Shown in pieces: positions 22,213-34,212 of a stretch of DNA of 64,000 nt. The notes under the pieces were generated by a model that was not told the origin of the DNA, ran no database searches, and saw only the letters and a program-made list of their open reading frames with translations. The translations under genes were made by a program, and so were the position numbers. The stretch comes from Serpula lacrymans var. lacrymans S7.9 (lineage: Eukaryota; Basidiomycota; Agaricomycetes; Boletales; Serpulaceae). The stretch is from assembly GCF_000218685.1 (NCBI RefSeq), contig NW_006763303.1, positions 186,001-250,000 of the forward strand, read 5' to 3'. Each line of letters starts with the position of its first letter. Within the stretch, counting starts at the first letter, position 1.

Positions 22213-22545
22213 GAAGGAGTACATACCGTCCGTGACTAGCAAATAGATCATCATTTTTATGATTGGACATGATAGTCAGTCTTACGCTAATGTAAGTAAC
22301 TTTTTTAGAGTGAGGAGGGTAAGTTTCAAAAGCTGAGTTGAATGATATCAACAAGTGGATGTCTCTGTCTACTATCTATAGGATGTACTATGTAAGTAAA
22401 ATACATTAGTGCGTTAGATATATTGCGAATAATAACCAGCGAGGCAAATGCGTCATGCGATAGGAATTGTGATAGCAAGGGAAAGAGAAAGCAAAAATAA
22501 GCCCAAAAACCTTTAGAGGTTGGGACGCCATCGAAATGAAGAGGA
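22213..22545. other. Intergenic between convergent ATP14 and RPO41
   Basis: Only the 3' flanks of the two genes; no other feature was seen. Confidence 0.5.
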
Positions 22546-25500
22546 CTATGAGAAGAAGTACTGCGACCGCTTGATCGTCTCCACATTGAAATCGCCCTTC
22601 TTCGGCACGGGTGGCAACACATCACACAAGTCGACAAACTTGTCTTGTAATGCCGGATCTATCACCTCTTCTTCGTCTTCCTCATCCTCGTCTTCCGCCA
22701 AAACAGTCTCTTCTTCCATAATGGACTTCTTCTTTCGTCCTCTCTTGGCAGGCCCTGCCTTAGCTGAACCCGTGTCGATCTGTTCTTTGTCCACCACTTT
22801 GACGAGGGAACCGAGTCCTGTATCGCCAAGTCCTGTAGCCTGCTCTCGAGCAAGGGAAACTCCGACTTGTTGGAGGTGCTTCATCATCTTTCCGGTGCGA
22901 AGACTGGCAAGGGGGATCTTATGAGTGCGGTAGCGCTCCTTGAACTATTTAATTTTGTGAGTAACTGAATTAGGAAACATCTTTAGATATCAGAGGGACG
23001 AACCTCGCTGTATAGCTTGCCAAGCACATCAGAAGAGTGAAGAGCAATGAAAGTGTCGCGGATGATTTCGGACATCTGGTCGATACTTGATGCATGCGTC
23101 CAGTAGGAATCGTGAACGGAAGCGAATGTGACTCCTTGAGTCTGATAAACACTGAGATCAGCCTCAAAGTTATATATACCAATTATGAAGACATACTCGA
23201 CATTCAAGTGCAGTCAGCATCATGTGCGTCGCATCCAGACTATGAATGAAATTAGGGGGGAATGCAGAGGCTTGCTTATTAGCATTAACTGAAACGCAAC
23301 AAATATCAATACCCTGGCAATAAACAACCTGTTAAAGAACAAACCTTCAGCAGGTGCATTGGGGTCAGAGATGTAGACCGTTTGCAAGGCAGTCATGATT
23401 TGCTTTCGTTTGACCTTCCTGTATGGTTGCACAATCGGTAGGCCAAGGGGTGTTGTCCATACAACGGACGTCATCTGCTCCTTGCGGATGCGGTTAGTTG
23501 ACACCGGAAGGCGCCTCTTCGTCTTTTCAGCCTCAAGCGCTTCTGGGATGCGCTCAGCTGGTATAGATTTAGCAACGAGCCGCGCACAAAGATTGAGCCA
23601 CGTCTGAATGGCCTTGGCACCACTGAACAGATCACCAATGCAGAACAGTGTCTAGAACGGGACAAAATCATGAGCTTACAGGTCATATTATGAGGATGAG
23701 AATATACCTTTTTGGCTAGATAAGCTGCAGCATTCCAGCACTCCTCTTCGGGTATGTCTTTCCTGTCTTTAAGTTGTCTCTCAATTTGGTCGCGGGCACC
23801 AATGTACGTGACACCATATACAGTGGTCATAACCTACAGTTCATAACAGTCAGCATCGGTAAGCGAAGCAATATAGGGTTTGGCAATAAATCGAAGCTTA
23901 CAGTCTGCTTAACAACTTTACGCGCCACCTTGCCCTGTAGCATCTTGGCGTACTTATGATCATTTGCTGCGTCTTCGTCCAGTTGTCGCTGGACCATGTT
24001 TGCAACGTATGTGTATACGTCTGAGGGACGTTCGGTCACACTCAAGTTCACTTGCTGCGCACCGCGATTGTCGCCTCCCAGAGCTGCATAGTGCTGCAGC
24101 CCATTACATGTCCCGTCTTGATGCACAGGCAACGATGACATGTAAGCCTCGGGGTCTTCGGATTCAAGAGCGGCGCGTAACTCCATACACGTAGCCAGAC
24201 ATTGCCAAGGGTCGTCAGCTTTAGTCCACCAGCGTCTGCCCTATAGTGCATGGCGATGTTTAGCTTTAGATAGCGGTGGAAATATAAGTAATCCCACCTC
24301 AAGTGGCTTCTCCGCACTGTCATACACTTCGTCCAGACGTTCCATCACATATTCCACGCGCTCGTCAAAATTGGCTTTGTCGAAGCCGTACAAGTTGGCA
24401 AGGTGAATCTTCAACCACCTGAGTCCTCGTTCGCCAAGCGGCTTGGCTTCTCCGAACATTAGCAAACCACGACTCAAATCGTCTCCAATGTGATTCAAAT
24501 GCGGCGGGATGGGATATGCGCGACCACGGAAGTCGAGGTTGTGAGGTAGATACATCGTGTCTCCCAAGAACTACACAAGTGTCAGCAATGGTCCAGTAAA
24601 GAATGATAAACTAACGTACAGCACGCGCGATCTCGATCTTGTAGTTGACGCTACATCTGTCAGAGTGATTATTCGCCTTGGCTTGCATGTACGCCTTGAG
24701 TCTCTGGCCATAGACACTCTTGGCTTTGATATCCATGCTCAAGTTGTCCGGTTTTTCTGGCTCTGGCTGATCGAAAACTGAGGGAGGTAGCTTGCAAAGA
24801 CGCTCTCCCGAGTTCCATACTGTCAGTACTACGTCGAAGACATTGCGATTGATTTTCCAAGGAGTGCTACCGAGGACATCGAGTCCAGCATACACAAGTT
24901 CAACATTGCCAAGTTCAGAGGCATGTTGAAGGTAGCTTTGCTGCTCTTGTGAATCCTTGAAGCGCATGGCGGAAGCTAGAGAAAAATGATTAATTCGATA
25001 CGGATGTTTGGGAGATGCTGTGATACGAACATTTATTGTAAAGATAACCACCTTGATCATAATTCAACCATGGTTTAGGTTTGACCAACATTGGTAGGTG
25101 ACGAGGGTGGAGGGTCTCACGAAGACCGTCTTTTGCTATTCGGTCAGCCACTACGGGATTCAGTCGAATGACTCCTAGTTTCTGCCCCCGTACATACTCG
25201 TATGCATGATAGAACGCAGGCTGGTCCTCCGAGCTGCGAAAGAACATCAGCACACAAAGTTAGTCAGAAAAAATTGCCACTAACATAGTCTCCTGGGTGC
25301 GTTTATCGATGGCCGTTCTCGTAACAGTTGCTACATCCATCAAACAGTCCACTAGGATACTACCCACACGTACGCGAAGTAGTTGTGTCCACTCAGTTGT
25401 CCATTCTTCGCTGTCCATAGTATATTTTGCTGCCGTCACACGTCGAGCATGCAGATCTCTGTACCCAAACCCAGTAAAGAAGCCATATTCACCCGGCCGA

Positions 25501-27146
25501 GATTGAGAAGGTATGGCTATATTGTTGCGCTTGCACATCTGGGCTTTGTATTCGTTTTCTACTGCACGCCCGACAGTGAGCAACGCGCGAGCAGTTTTCA
25601 TACCGTCCGAAACACCGCCACTGCCATTTAACCGCATGATTTCAAGGATGGTGATAAGAGAAAGTTTGGAGGGTTTAACAAGCTGAAGGAATGGTCCTAA
25701 ATTCGTTCCTTTGCCTCTGCTATCTATAACACAATATTCAGCACCGGTAGAGCATCCTGTGCCTCGACCAACTTACCTGCCTTCTCCTCAGCAACAATGA
25801 TTTCCTGTATTTCGGCGTCAAGGCGTGGCTGAAGTTTCTGATGCCAGTCCCACATCCACCGTTGTAAATCGGCACGTTTGAGACCCTTGTTGTTCAATCC
25901 GAGCTCATCAAAAAGATCCGCTTCATGCTTGAGTCGAGCGACAGCGACATCATACACTGACTCTTCCAGCAGCTTTTGCCTTGCTGCGACATCTTCTGAT
26001 AAGACGCGTCGCGCGAGTTGAACTTGCGTTAGATGTTTGCGCAAATTACTCAAGTTAAAGGGCATTTCTTCCTGAGATGCACTCGGTATCACAGTGCCGT
26101 CCTCGTCCACAGCTTCCTCTACTTTGCCCTATCATAGAACGATAAGCTGAGAAAGATGAATATCGGTGCGAAAAGCCACTTACCTTCCAGCGCATAACTG
26201 GAGTGACCTCTGGAACGCTCTCTAGGGGATCGGGTGACTGGGTAGCCATTGCCTCGATTTGTCCCAACTCTGAGACAACCCGTGACAAATTGAGATCCAC
26301 AGCTGCTCTAGATAACAACTTTATGACCTGTGATGCTTCTTCAGAGGATGTGAAGACACGGTCGGAAACGATATGGGAAACTGAAATTTGACGATCAATT
26401 ATGCTGGTGAGAAGTTTGGTGGGATTATGGGCAATTGTGAGGTTGACGGGGGTTTCAGAATCAGGGTTGAAGCTAGATGATGGAAAAATGAAGCACGTAT
26501 TCGAGCAGTAGCATATATTCACTTACCGTAGCCATGCGAGGAGCATCAAAGAATAGGTAGCAGTGGTAGGTTGAATCTTCTCCGATTCGTGTTCCATGAT
26601 ATTGTATAACTGCCATGCTTCCTCCACCCATAAGGCTCTATCTTCCGGCTCTTTAGTATATGCCATTTCCAAATATGCTTCCAAGAAAGAATTGTAGATT
26701 CGAGATTCTAATATGCTATCTCCCCGTCCTGTCTCACGCAGGCGCTCGAAGACTTGCCTGGCTCGGGGTACATCATACAGATTATGCAAGCAAGCGTCCA
26801 TCACAGCTAATTGGTCGCGTGTTGGTGAATCCGTAAAATAAAAGTCATTCAAGGCTGAAGATTTGTCGTCCGGCAACGGCATGGGTAGCATAGTGTAAGG
26901 TGTACGACGCTTCAAAAAGCCTTGCATGTCGTTCCCAAACGGCAATGACTCCTCCTGCGGCACTTCTGGTGCAGAAGAAGCCATGAAAGCGGGGTAGTCC
27001 GGGCGAGGAAGTTGAGCTTGTGCGACAGCAGGGGCATTTGCTTTTTTGGTTGGAGTCGAATAGAAACGAGCAGGACGGGGAAGCCGTTGTCTAGAGTACG
27101 ACACCAAAGTCGTCTCCAACCTGCGTGCTGATGTCCTTGGTATCAT
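22546..27146 (-). CDS. RPO41: Mitochondrial DNA-directed RNA polymerase
   Basis: This is a large gene of about a dozen exons, from ATG 27146 to the hallmark C-terminus [15 protein letters not shown]. The N-terminus ([20 protein letters not shown]) is a mitochondrial presequence. Helical pentatricopeptide-like sequence follows ([20 protein letters not shown]). The C-terminal half is the single-subunit T7-type polymerase. Motif A with its catalytic Asp is [17 protein letters not shown] (about 24070), motif B is [15 protein letters not shown] (about 23800), and motif C with the second catalytic Asp is HDSYWTHAS (about 23100). [20 protein letters not shown] is the conserved start of the palm region. 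It transcribes the mitochondrial genome. Start chosen: an in-frame GTG at 27170 precedes the ATG but is not needed. Confidence 0.95.
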
Positions 27147-27487
27147 TTTGAGTCGTCCTCGCTGTTGCACCCGTCGAGCTCGAACGTTAGTGACTTTTTA
27201 CTTCCAAAAAATTTGGACGCAATATTCATTAAGCTAATCCTAGATTCTCACGGTCCTATCAGAGAAGCTGGAATTGAGGATGAATCGGAGCATAGAAAAA
27301 GCCTGGCGGCTGATTTCAACCCGAGTTGACTGTATCATGCCGATATACGGTTGCAATGCCGGACTGCTTGATTAAGTGCTCCGCCATAACAGCAGAAACA
27401 GACTACTACCATCTCGTGAGTGCGAGGATAAGAGTACTCGATCTGCTTAGATAAGCACTACCACACACATCTCCTTCAAGTTCGCAA
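27147..27487. promoter_or_regulatory. Divergent promoter region, RPO41 / AP-1 beta
   Basis: 341 bp between divergent start codons. No TATA box or other motif was recognised. Confidence 0.4.
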
Positions 27488-30122
27488 ATGAGCATACGAG
27501 GGCCACGGAAAGGCGAAAATTATGAGCTCAGCGTTGACCTCAACAGCGAGTATCGTGATAAACGAAAGGATGCAATCAAACGGGTCATAGCCTCAATGAC
27601 TGTGGGCAAAGGTATCTATATTATCTATATACTTTCGCAGTCCCATCAAGGTAACCCATCCCACTTTAAAGATGTCAGTGGTTTGTTCCCCGATGTCCTC
27701 AAGAACATGCAGACAGAAGACCTCGAGCAGAAAAAGCTGGTGTACTTGTATCTCATGAATTATGCCAAGACTCAGCCGGAACTCGTTATTCTGGCAGTCA
27801 ACACGTTCGTGAAAGATACAGAAGATCCCAACCCCCTCGTCCGAGCGCTGGCGATCAGGACGATGGGCTGTCTACGTGCAGAGAAAATCATTGATTACTT
27901 GTGCGATCCACTCCAACGATGCCTCAAAGACGACAACCCATACGTCCGGAAGACAGCTGCGCTTTGTGTTGCCAAACTGTATGATTTGAAGCCCGAGCTG
28001 GTAATTGATAATGGATTTTTGGAACAGCTACATGAAATGGTTTCGGATAGTAACCCAATGGTAAGACTTTGCCGCCAAGTGTGCGTAACTCCTCACATTA
28101 TGTGTCTTAGGTCGTCGCCAACACTGTAGCAGCATTGACCGATATCCATAATACGGCCATTGCAGCGCAAATATCACCATCTTCTTCTGATCCAGCCATT
28201 TTCAACATTACTTCCACTATTCTAAACAAGCTACTGATTGCTCTGAATGAATGTTCAGAGTGGGGTAGAGTGGCTATATTGAATGCTCTGTCGCGATACG
28301 TAGCTCAAGATGAAAAAGAAAGTGAACACATTAGTGAGCGTGTAGTTCCTCAATTCCAGCATATCAACGGAAGTGTTGTACTCGCTGCTATGAAGGCATG
28401 TTTTCTTTCTTTTGGGCAAGAAATCTCGATATTTATGGGTACCTTAGGTGGTTATGATCCACATCCGTGGTGTCCGACGAGAAGAGCTCGTCAAGCAATT
28501 GATACGCAAAATGGCACCTCCGCTCGTTACTCTCTTGTCCTCTCCACCAGAAGTCCAGTGGGTAGCCTTACGAAATATTAATCTTCTACTGCAAAAACGC
28601 TCGGACCTTCTATCCAACGAGATGCGCGTGTTCTTCTGTAAATATAACGATCCGCTCTACGTTAAAATCGAAAAGCTCGACATCATGGTACGACTTGCCA
28701 GCGATAACAACGTCGATGCTCTCTTGAGCGAATTAAAAGAGTGCGCTTGCTTTTTCTACCATATGCATTGATCTCGAGCAATAATTCGTTGCGATGCTAG
28801 ATATGCGTCAGAAGTCGACGTCGATTTTGTTCGTAAAAGTATCAAAGCAATCGGTCAAACTGCTGTCAAAATCGATGCTGCTGCAGAGCGATGTGTAAAT
28901 GTACTCCTGGAATTGATCGATACACGTGTCAGTTATGTCGTCCAAGAGGCTGTGGTAGTCATGAAGGTGGAGTAACCGTCTTGTCTTAAAGACAGGGACG
29001 ATGACCATTGATATCAACCCACACAGGACATATTTAGAAAGTATCCTTCAACATATGAAGGTGTCATTCCGACGTTGTGCGCGAACTTAGAAGAGCTGGA
29101 TGAACCAGAAGCAAAGGCGTCCCTGATTTGGATTATTGGGGAATATGCCGATAAGATTGACAATGCCGATGAACTACTGGGTATATTCGTCGACACGTAT
29201 ATAGAAGAGTCGTATCAGGTAAGCTTTCTGTTTTCGATCGACGTACATGGTATTAATAGCAGCTTCCTTGTAGGTTCAATTACAAACGTTGACGGCTGTC
29301 GTCAAATTGTTCTTGAAAAAACCAGACTCATCGCAAGGCATAGTTCAACGGGTCCTCAATACCGCCACCAAGGACTGCGATTCACCCGATGTAAGAGACC
29401 GTGCTTACATATATTGGCGGTTATTGTCCACCGATCCGGCAGCAGCAAAAGTAAGTCAGAAATGGCATGTGTTTTGAATCCTCTTAGAACCAAATTCTGT
29501 AGGCAGTGGTTCTAGCACATCGGCCGCCTATATCTATTCCAAGAACGACAGTCTCACCAGCATTATTGGAAGAACTTCTTGGGGAAATATCCAACCTGGC
29601 CAGCGTCTATCACAAGCCACCGGAGACTTTCATTGGACAAGGCAGAGTAAGCGCAGATTCCGTCCAAAGGAAGGGGTCAGAGTGAGTGCAACATGATTTC
29701 GCTTCGAGTTTAATAAATGACCGGAATTGTCTAGTACTTCCGATGATAGGTTTTCTGCACAAAAGGCACTTCAGACTGTCGTTGCTGGACAACAAGCAGA
29801 AAATTTGCTTGACTTTGATGATAATATGACGGTGGAAGGACAGCCATCTGGCCTCGCAGCTACGCAAGTCCTTCCTTCAACTCCAGCTGCAGCGAACCTC
29901 CTCTCTGGTACATCGACCAATCCTCTGGATGATCTTGTGTCCATCTTTGGTGGTGCAAGTGTGAGTAATGGCATGAGCGGTAATGCGTTCGGCACAAATG
30001 GGCTTGGGGGTTTATCGTCGCCGACCACATTAGCGCCGTCTTCTGGGTTCAATAATTTGGTTGCCAGCTCACCCGCACCTCCTCAGCAGCAGCAACAGGA
30101 GGACCTTCTGGGCTTATTCTAA
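27488..30122 (+). CDS. APL2: AP-1 complex beta adaptin, lacking an ear domain
   Basis: This is a multi-exon gene. The adaptin N-terminal solenoid is well conserved: [58 protein letters not shown] and [19 protein letters not shown]. Later parts include [15 protein letters not shown] and [12 protein letters not shown]. Intron 1 (27612-27671) has no stop in frame, so a naive reading inserts false residues after MTVGK. Intron 28396-28447 begins GC rather than GT. After the trunk come a clathrin-box motif (LLDFD), a Gly/Ser/Thr-rich linker and a terminal EDLLGLF box, then the stop. There is no beta appendage. The protein links cargo and clathrin at trans-Golgi and endosomes. AP-2 beta is the alternative assignment. 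Confidence 0.9.
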
Positions 30123-30611
30123 GGCCGCGACTTTGTTAACACCGGGTATATTTTCTCTCTCTGTTACCGCTGGTCACCATTAGTACTTGACGAATGATCG
30201 AGGTTTTTAGAGCTGGTGGACTGTATTGCATATTATACTGTATAAATGAGTTTCTACCTTGTTTATTGTACTGAGTACTGAGTTAGTTGTTGAGTAGATT
30301 ACATGTCTTAAACAACTCTCAAGGTAACTGTACTCATTATCAACTGATATCGACTGTCATATCATTAATTTGGTCTGACTGGGGAGACTAACTCATTATT
30401 ATGATATTCTTGCCTCGGTGCCACTTCGGAATCATTTAGCACAGCTTTTGCATGAACCGCGCCTTGGTGGAGCTGATAGCACTTCCCATCATGCTTCATA
30501 TCGCTGTATCCCCGTAGGTTTCGCATTTGGTCTAGTAACGTGTCTGATATGATCATTTAAAGGATATTTGAACCTGCAAAAGGTTATATGTCTCCTTTTG
30601 AATCCATGGTT

Positions 30612-30955
30612 TCAATCGTGTCTTTTGCGTCGTGGAGCACATGTACTTGGGGCCCTATATTGTTCGATCGTTGCAGTCACCGACTCAGAGAATGCGAGCG
30701 AAGTCTGCTGACGCCAGTCGCGCGGTTGCGGACGTTCAACTTGAACGTTCATCGTCCCCGCAGTGGTAACCTTCAGATAGTAGACTTTATTTCTCCAGTC
30801 CTTGCCAGCCCATCTATCCAGAGATAGTGTCGTCCCTGTGGTCTTGTAGGGCATCGTCCACATATGACTGGATACTAGAGTGACGTTCGAGCTGTAGTGA
30901 TCCGGTTTGTTGCATTTGATCCCGAGAGTCTCTTTGATGGCTTATATCCAATTTT
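30612..30955 (-). CDS. Doubtful hypothetical protein
   Basis: A minus-strand frame reads IKETLGIKCNKPDHYSSNVT, then HMWTMPYKTTGTTLSLDRW and NKVYYLKVTTAGTMNVQVER, with an even, protein-like composition. It opens after a possible acceptor (ttggatataag) with no good start exon upstream; an ATG at about 31013 would need an unusual donor. The family is not recognised. It may be a relic or a chance frame. Confidence 0.25.
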
Positions 30956-31303
30956 CAAGTCCTAATCATCTGTCTCTTTCTGTGCTATTTAGGAGGCTTC
31001 TAGCGAAAGACTTGATGGATGCCATTTGATCCTCTCAACTTCTGGGTAGCGCTGGCCAATCCTGATGACCTTGCCACGAGAGAACCATACGCTTCTAAAC
31101 ATAACACGTGCACCGCGAGCTACCATCCCGCTACCAGGGATACCGTACTGTGATCACTATGCTTCACTTGTCAAACAAGCATAGTCACTCTCATTTCCAC
31201 GCGAGAGAGCCTTCCTGTTCAATCTCCATTCGTACGTGTATTTGTGTCAAGCAGCATGGTCGTCCGCTCGCCGGGCCTTTTGTTGCCAAGTCCTCACTTT
31301 TCA

Positions 31304-31309
31304 TATAAA
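31304..31309 (+). promoter_or_regulatory. TATA box of the GH30 gene
   Basis: The sequence tataaa lies about 65 bp before the start codon at 31370. Confidence 0.5.
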
Positions 31310-31369
31310 CACTAAACATGTAAATTCTACCGTTCCTACCGAAGGCCCTGGGTGTGCTCTTGATCAATG

Positions 31370-33709
31370 ATGCGTTCCACATTCATTCTAGGCTCCCTTG
31401 CTCTTTTACAAGGAACAGTCGCTCAACAGATCACTGAAATAGTATGCATTTATTTTCCTCGCCGTGACCCACTCAACTGACGTGATCATCGTTTGTTTTC
31501 TCTGTATAGTGGCAAACGACTTGGGATAGAAATAGTCTTTTGACTTTCTCCGCTGGTTCTGTTAACTTCGCCTCCCCGGGCACAGCTGCAAGTGCCGACA
31601 TCACCGTTGATGACACCTCTGTGTATCAGTCCATGTATGGTTTCGGAGCATCGCTCAGTGAGTAAATGCTATTGTGTCTGTATGAGAAAATCGCTTCTAA
31701 CTTTATCGAAGCTGATTCTTCTGCGCAACTACTGAGCACTCTGAAGGTATAACTCGTAGTTTCTTCTCATTGCTCTTACCTAGCTCACGTTCTGTACAGA
31801 CTCAAAATTCTAACAACTACTGGGCACTTTTGGACTCTCTTTTCAATGGTAAAGTAGCAAAAATCAACCTGATAGCCTAGCAAAAGTTCCTGAATGAATA
31901 TTTCTTGGCTTGGTAGTTACGGATGGAGCAAATTCTGCTGGATTATCCTACCTCCGTGTGCCCCTTGGTGCATCCGACTTTTCAGCAACCGGTACTACCT
32001 TTTACTATTATTTTCGGGACCTGGGATTGACTTCGTGAATAGTATACAGTTATGATGATACGAGTGGGGACACGGGACTGGGCAGCTTCAACATCGATGC
32101 TGCTCCTAGCTACGTCTTCTCTACGCTCACTGACATCTTGTCGGTCAACAATCGGTTAAATGTACACGTATTGCCATGGTCACCTGTAAGCCTGTTTTCC
32201 TCGCTACTTATGGCCCTTCGATAATGACCATATTCGTCAATGTGCAGCCGGCCTGGATGAAATCCGGTTCAACGATGGAAGGTGGAAGCCTGGACAGCCA
32301 AGATGTCGACACGAGTATGTGGTCATCTTCACTTTTTAGCATTTGCATCCTTATCTCAATTTGCTCCATTCAGTGGCTAACTATCTGCTCAAGAGTTTGC
32401 AAGGTTTCCAGAGCAAGAGTATCCCCATTTACGCCATTTCGATACAGGCACGTTTTTACCTAGTCCTCCTATCTGATTCCATTCTCAGCCACGATGCAGA
32501 ACGAACCTGAGAACAGCGATGCTACGTACCCGAGTTGCAGCATGCCAGTGGCGACTGAGGCAGCGATCGGAACCTCCCTAAGGAGCCTTATGGACAGCAA
32601 CGGTTTTACCGACACCAAAATCATCGGATTTGAACACAACTGGAGTGACGCTGCCAACTATCCCGTGCAACTCGTAAGGACATATCCTCAATCTCACGTC
32701 CGACATCTGTAATTTATAGTCTCTTATTAACAGATGCAGCAAGCTGGGAGTGCTTTCGATGGTGTTTCCTTCCACTGCTATGAAGGTACCGTCCAAGAGA
32801 TGGCCAACTTTACTTCTCAATATTCTACCAAGGTCAGTTTGTCATTGGTTTGAAATGTTCCAACCTAGGTTGTCTAAACACCACTATCGTGTCAAATAGG
32901 AAGTCTACATCACCGAGTGCACAGGAACGCTTGGCTCGGACTGGTGGAGTGACATCAAGGTAAGATAGGCTGATAATTTTATGGTGTCCTCTTACTGATG
33001 ATATTCACAGTGGTACATGGATAACCTGTAAGGACAACGGTTTTACGAGGGGATATGACTAAAAACTTAACTATCGACTCTCTAGTTTCATCGTTGGGCC
33101 CCAGTACGGCTCATCGAACGGCCTCATGTGGAACTTGGCTCTCGACGGTAACGGCAACCCCATCCTTTCAGGCTCAGACAGTTGCCCCAGCCCCGGATGC
33201 CGTGGTGTTGCTCAGATCAACAACGATGGAACCTACAGCGTGAACCAAGAGTGTACGTCCATACCAGAGTCTACCATTCAACGCTGCTAATCTGGACAAT
33301 CCAGTCTACGCTATGGGTCAGGCTTCCAAGGCTATTCTTCCCAAGGACGTTGGCGGACCCTTTGGCAAGAGAATTGGCGTCTCTGTGGCTGGCTCGCTTG
33401 GCTGGTCGCTGATTGTAGGTGCCTATGTCACCGCACGGTCTTCTTCGTCAGATCCCAGCCGCTACTCCCTTGTGGTCCTCAACTGGTAAGTAGTATGTCT
33501 CATGATACGTGTTGTCATGCTAAACTACTTTCGTGCAGGGATGACAGCTCCAGCACCACCTTCAACCCCGTTTCCGTCGACGCCACCATCGAGTTCAAGG
33601 GCATGCAGGTAAGAACTCTCGGTGACTCGATGCTTCACTTTGTTCATGAGTTTCGTAGGCTTCCTATACGTTCCCCGTCGGTGTCACCACCCTTTCGTGG
33701 TACGATTAG
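31370..33709 (+). CDS. Secreted GH30 glycoside hydrolase (endo-beta-1,6-glucanase type)
   Basis: The gene has many short introns; exons join in frame from MRSTFILGSLALLQGTVAQQ, a clear signal peptide, to VGVTTLSWYD. Family GH30 marks appear in order: YQSMYGFGASLTDSSA, SYLRVPLGASDFS, VLPWSPPAWMK, then the acid/base glutamate in NEPENSDATYPS and the nucleophile glutamate in YITECTGTLG. The NEP(Q/E)NS and ECTG contexts are those of fungal GH30 subfamily 3, which cleaves beta-1,6-glucan. The C-terminal beta-sandwich includes RYSLVVLNWDDSSSTTF. It likely acts outside the cell on fungal cell-wall beta-1,6-glucan, in wall remodelling or mycoparasitism. Glucosylceramidase is a less likely alternative. 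Confidence 0.92.
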
Positions 33710-34212
33710 ATGCAGTGGTAAAAGTCACTTTGAAAGTGATATCAAAGAAGTACGCAGTTTGTGTTTTTACTATTTATTGTTTATCTCCCTGGGTGTATAC
33801 GATGCTATGTTCATGAACCGTGATACCTATTATTTATACTGGAATAAAGTCGATGAAATGCCAACTCTTCCTGGTGAGACCTGCTCGGGCCCCGGGCGCA
33901 CTGTTGATAATATACGGCACAAGGAAGAGCGTCTTTCCTTCTCAGAGGAAAACAAGTACGGTGTCTGCATTTCCATGAATTCATGGAGAGACTGACTGTA
34001 TTTCATTTGAGCGTCTGATATTTCGACTGCGAGGAGCTCTTGCTCTATACACGGATAGCATTCTGATTTCAGTTTAGGGTCGCCATGATAATAAGCAGTA
34101 AAGAAATAAGATTTCGTGAAGAATGCTCGAACCCAAACACCAAAATAGAGCTAGCAAAAAAGGAGCATCACAGAGTCCTGCCCAACACTAAACTATCCAC
34201 GAAAGAAACACC
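33710..34212. other. Intergenic between convergent genes
   Basis: An open frame at 33495-33995 overlaps the last GH30 exons in another frame and is not supported beyond them. Confidence 0.5.

Larger units (their letters stand above)
30123..31369. other. Mostly intergenic; one doubtful minus-strand frame
   Basis: Apart from the doubtful open frame at 30612-30955 (separate entry) and the GH30 promoter, nothing was seen. Confidence 0.4.

Noticed and set aside
27612..27671. Extra residues [14 protein letters not shown].. in the adaptin reading frame.
   Set aside because: They come from an intron with no stop; removing it gives the conserved MTVGKDVSGLF.
33495..33995. 166-residue open frame over the end of the GH30 gene.
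   Set aside because: It overlaps true GH30 exons in another frame and shows no independent coding features.
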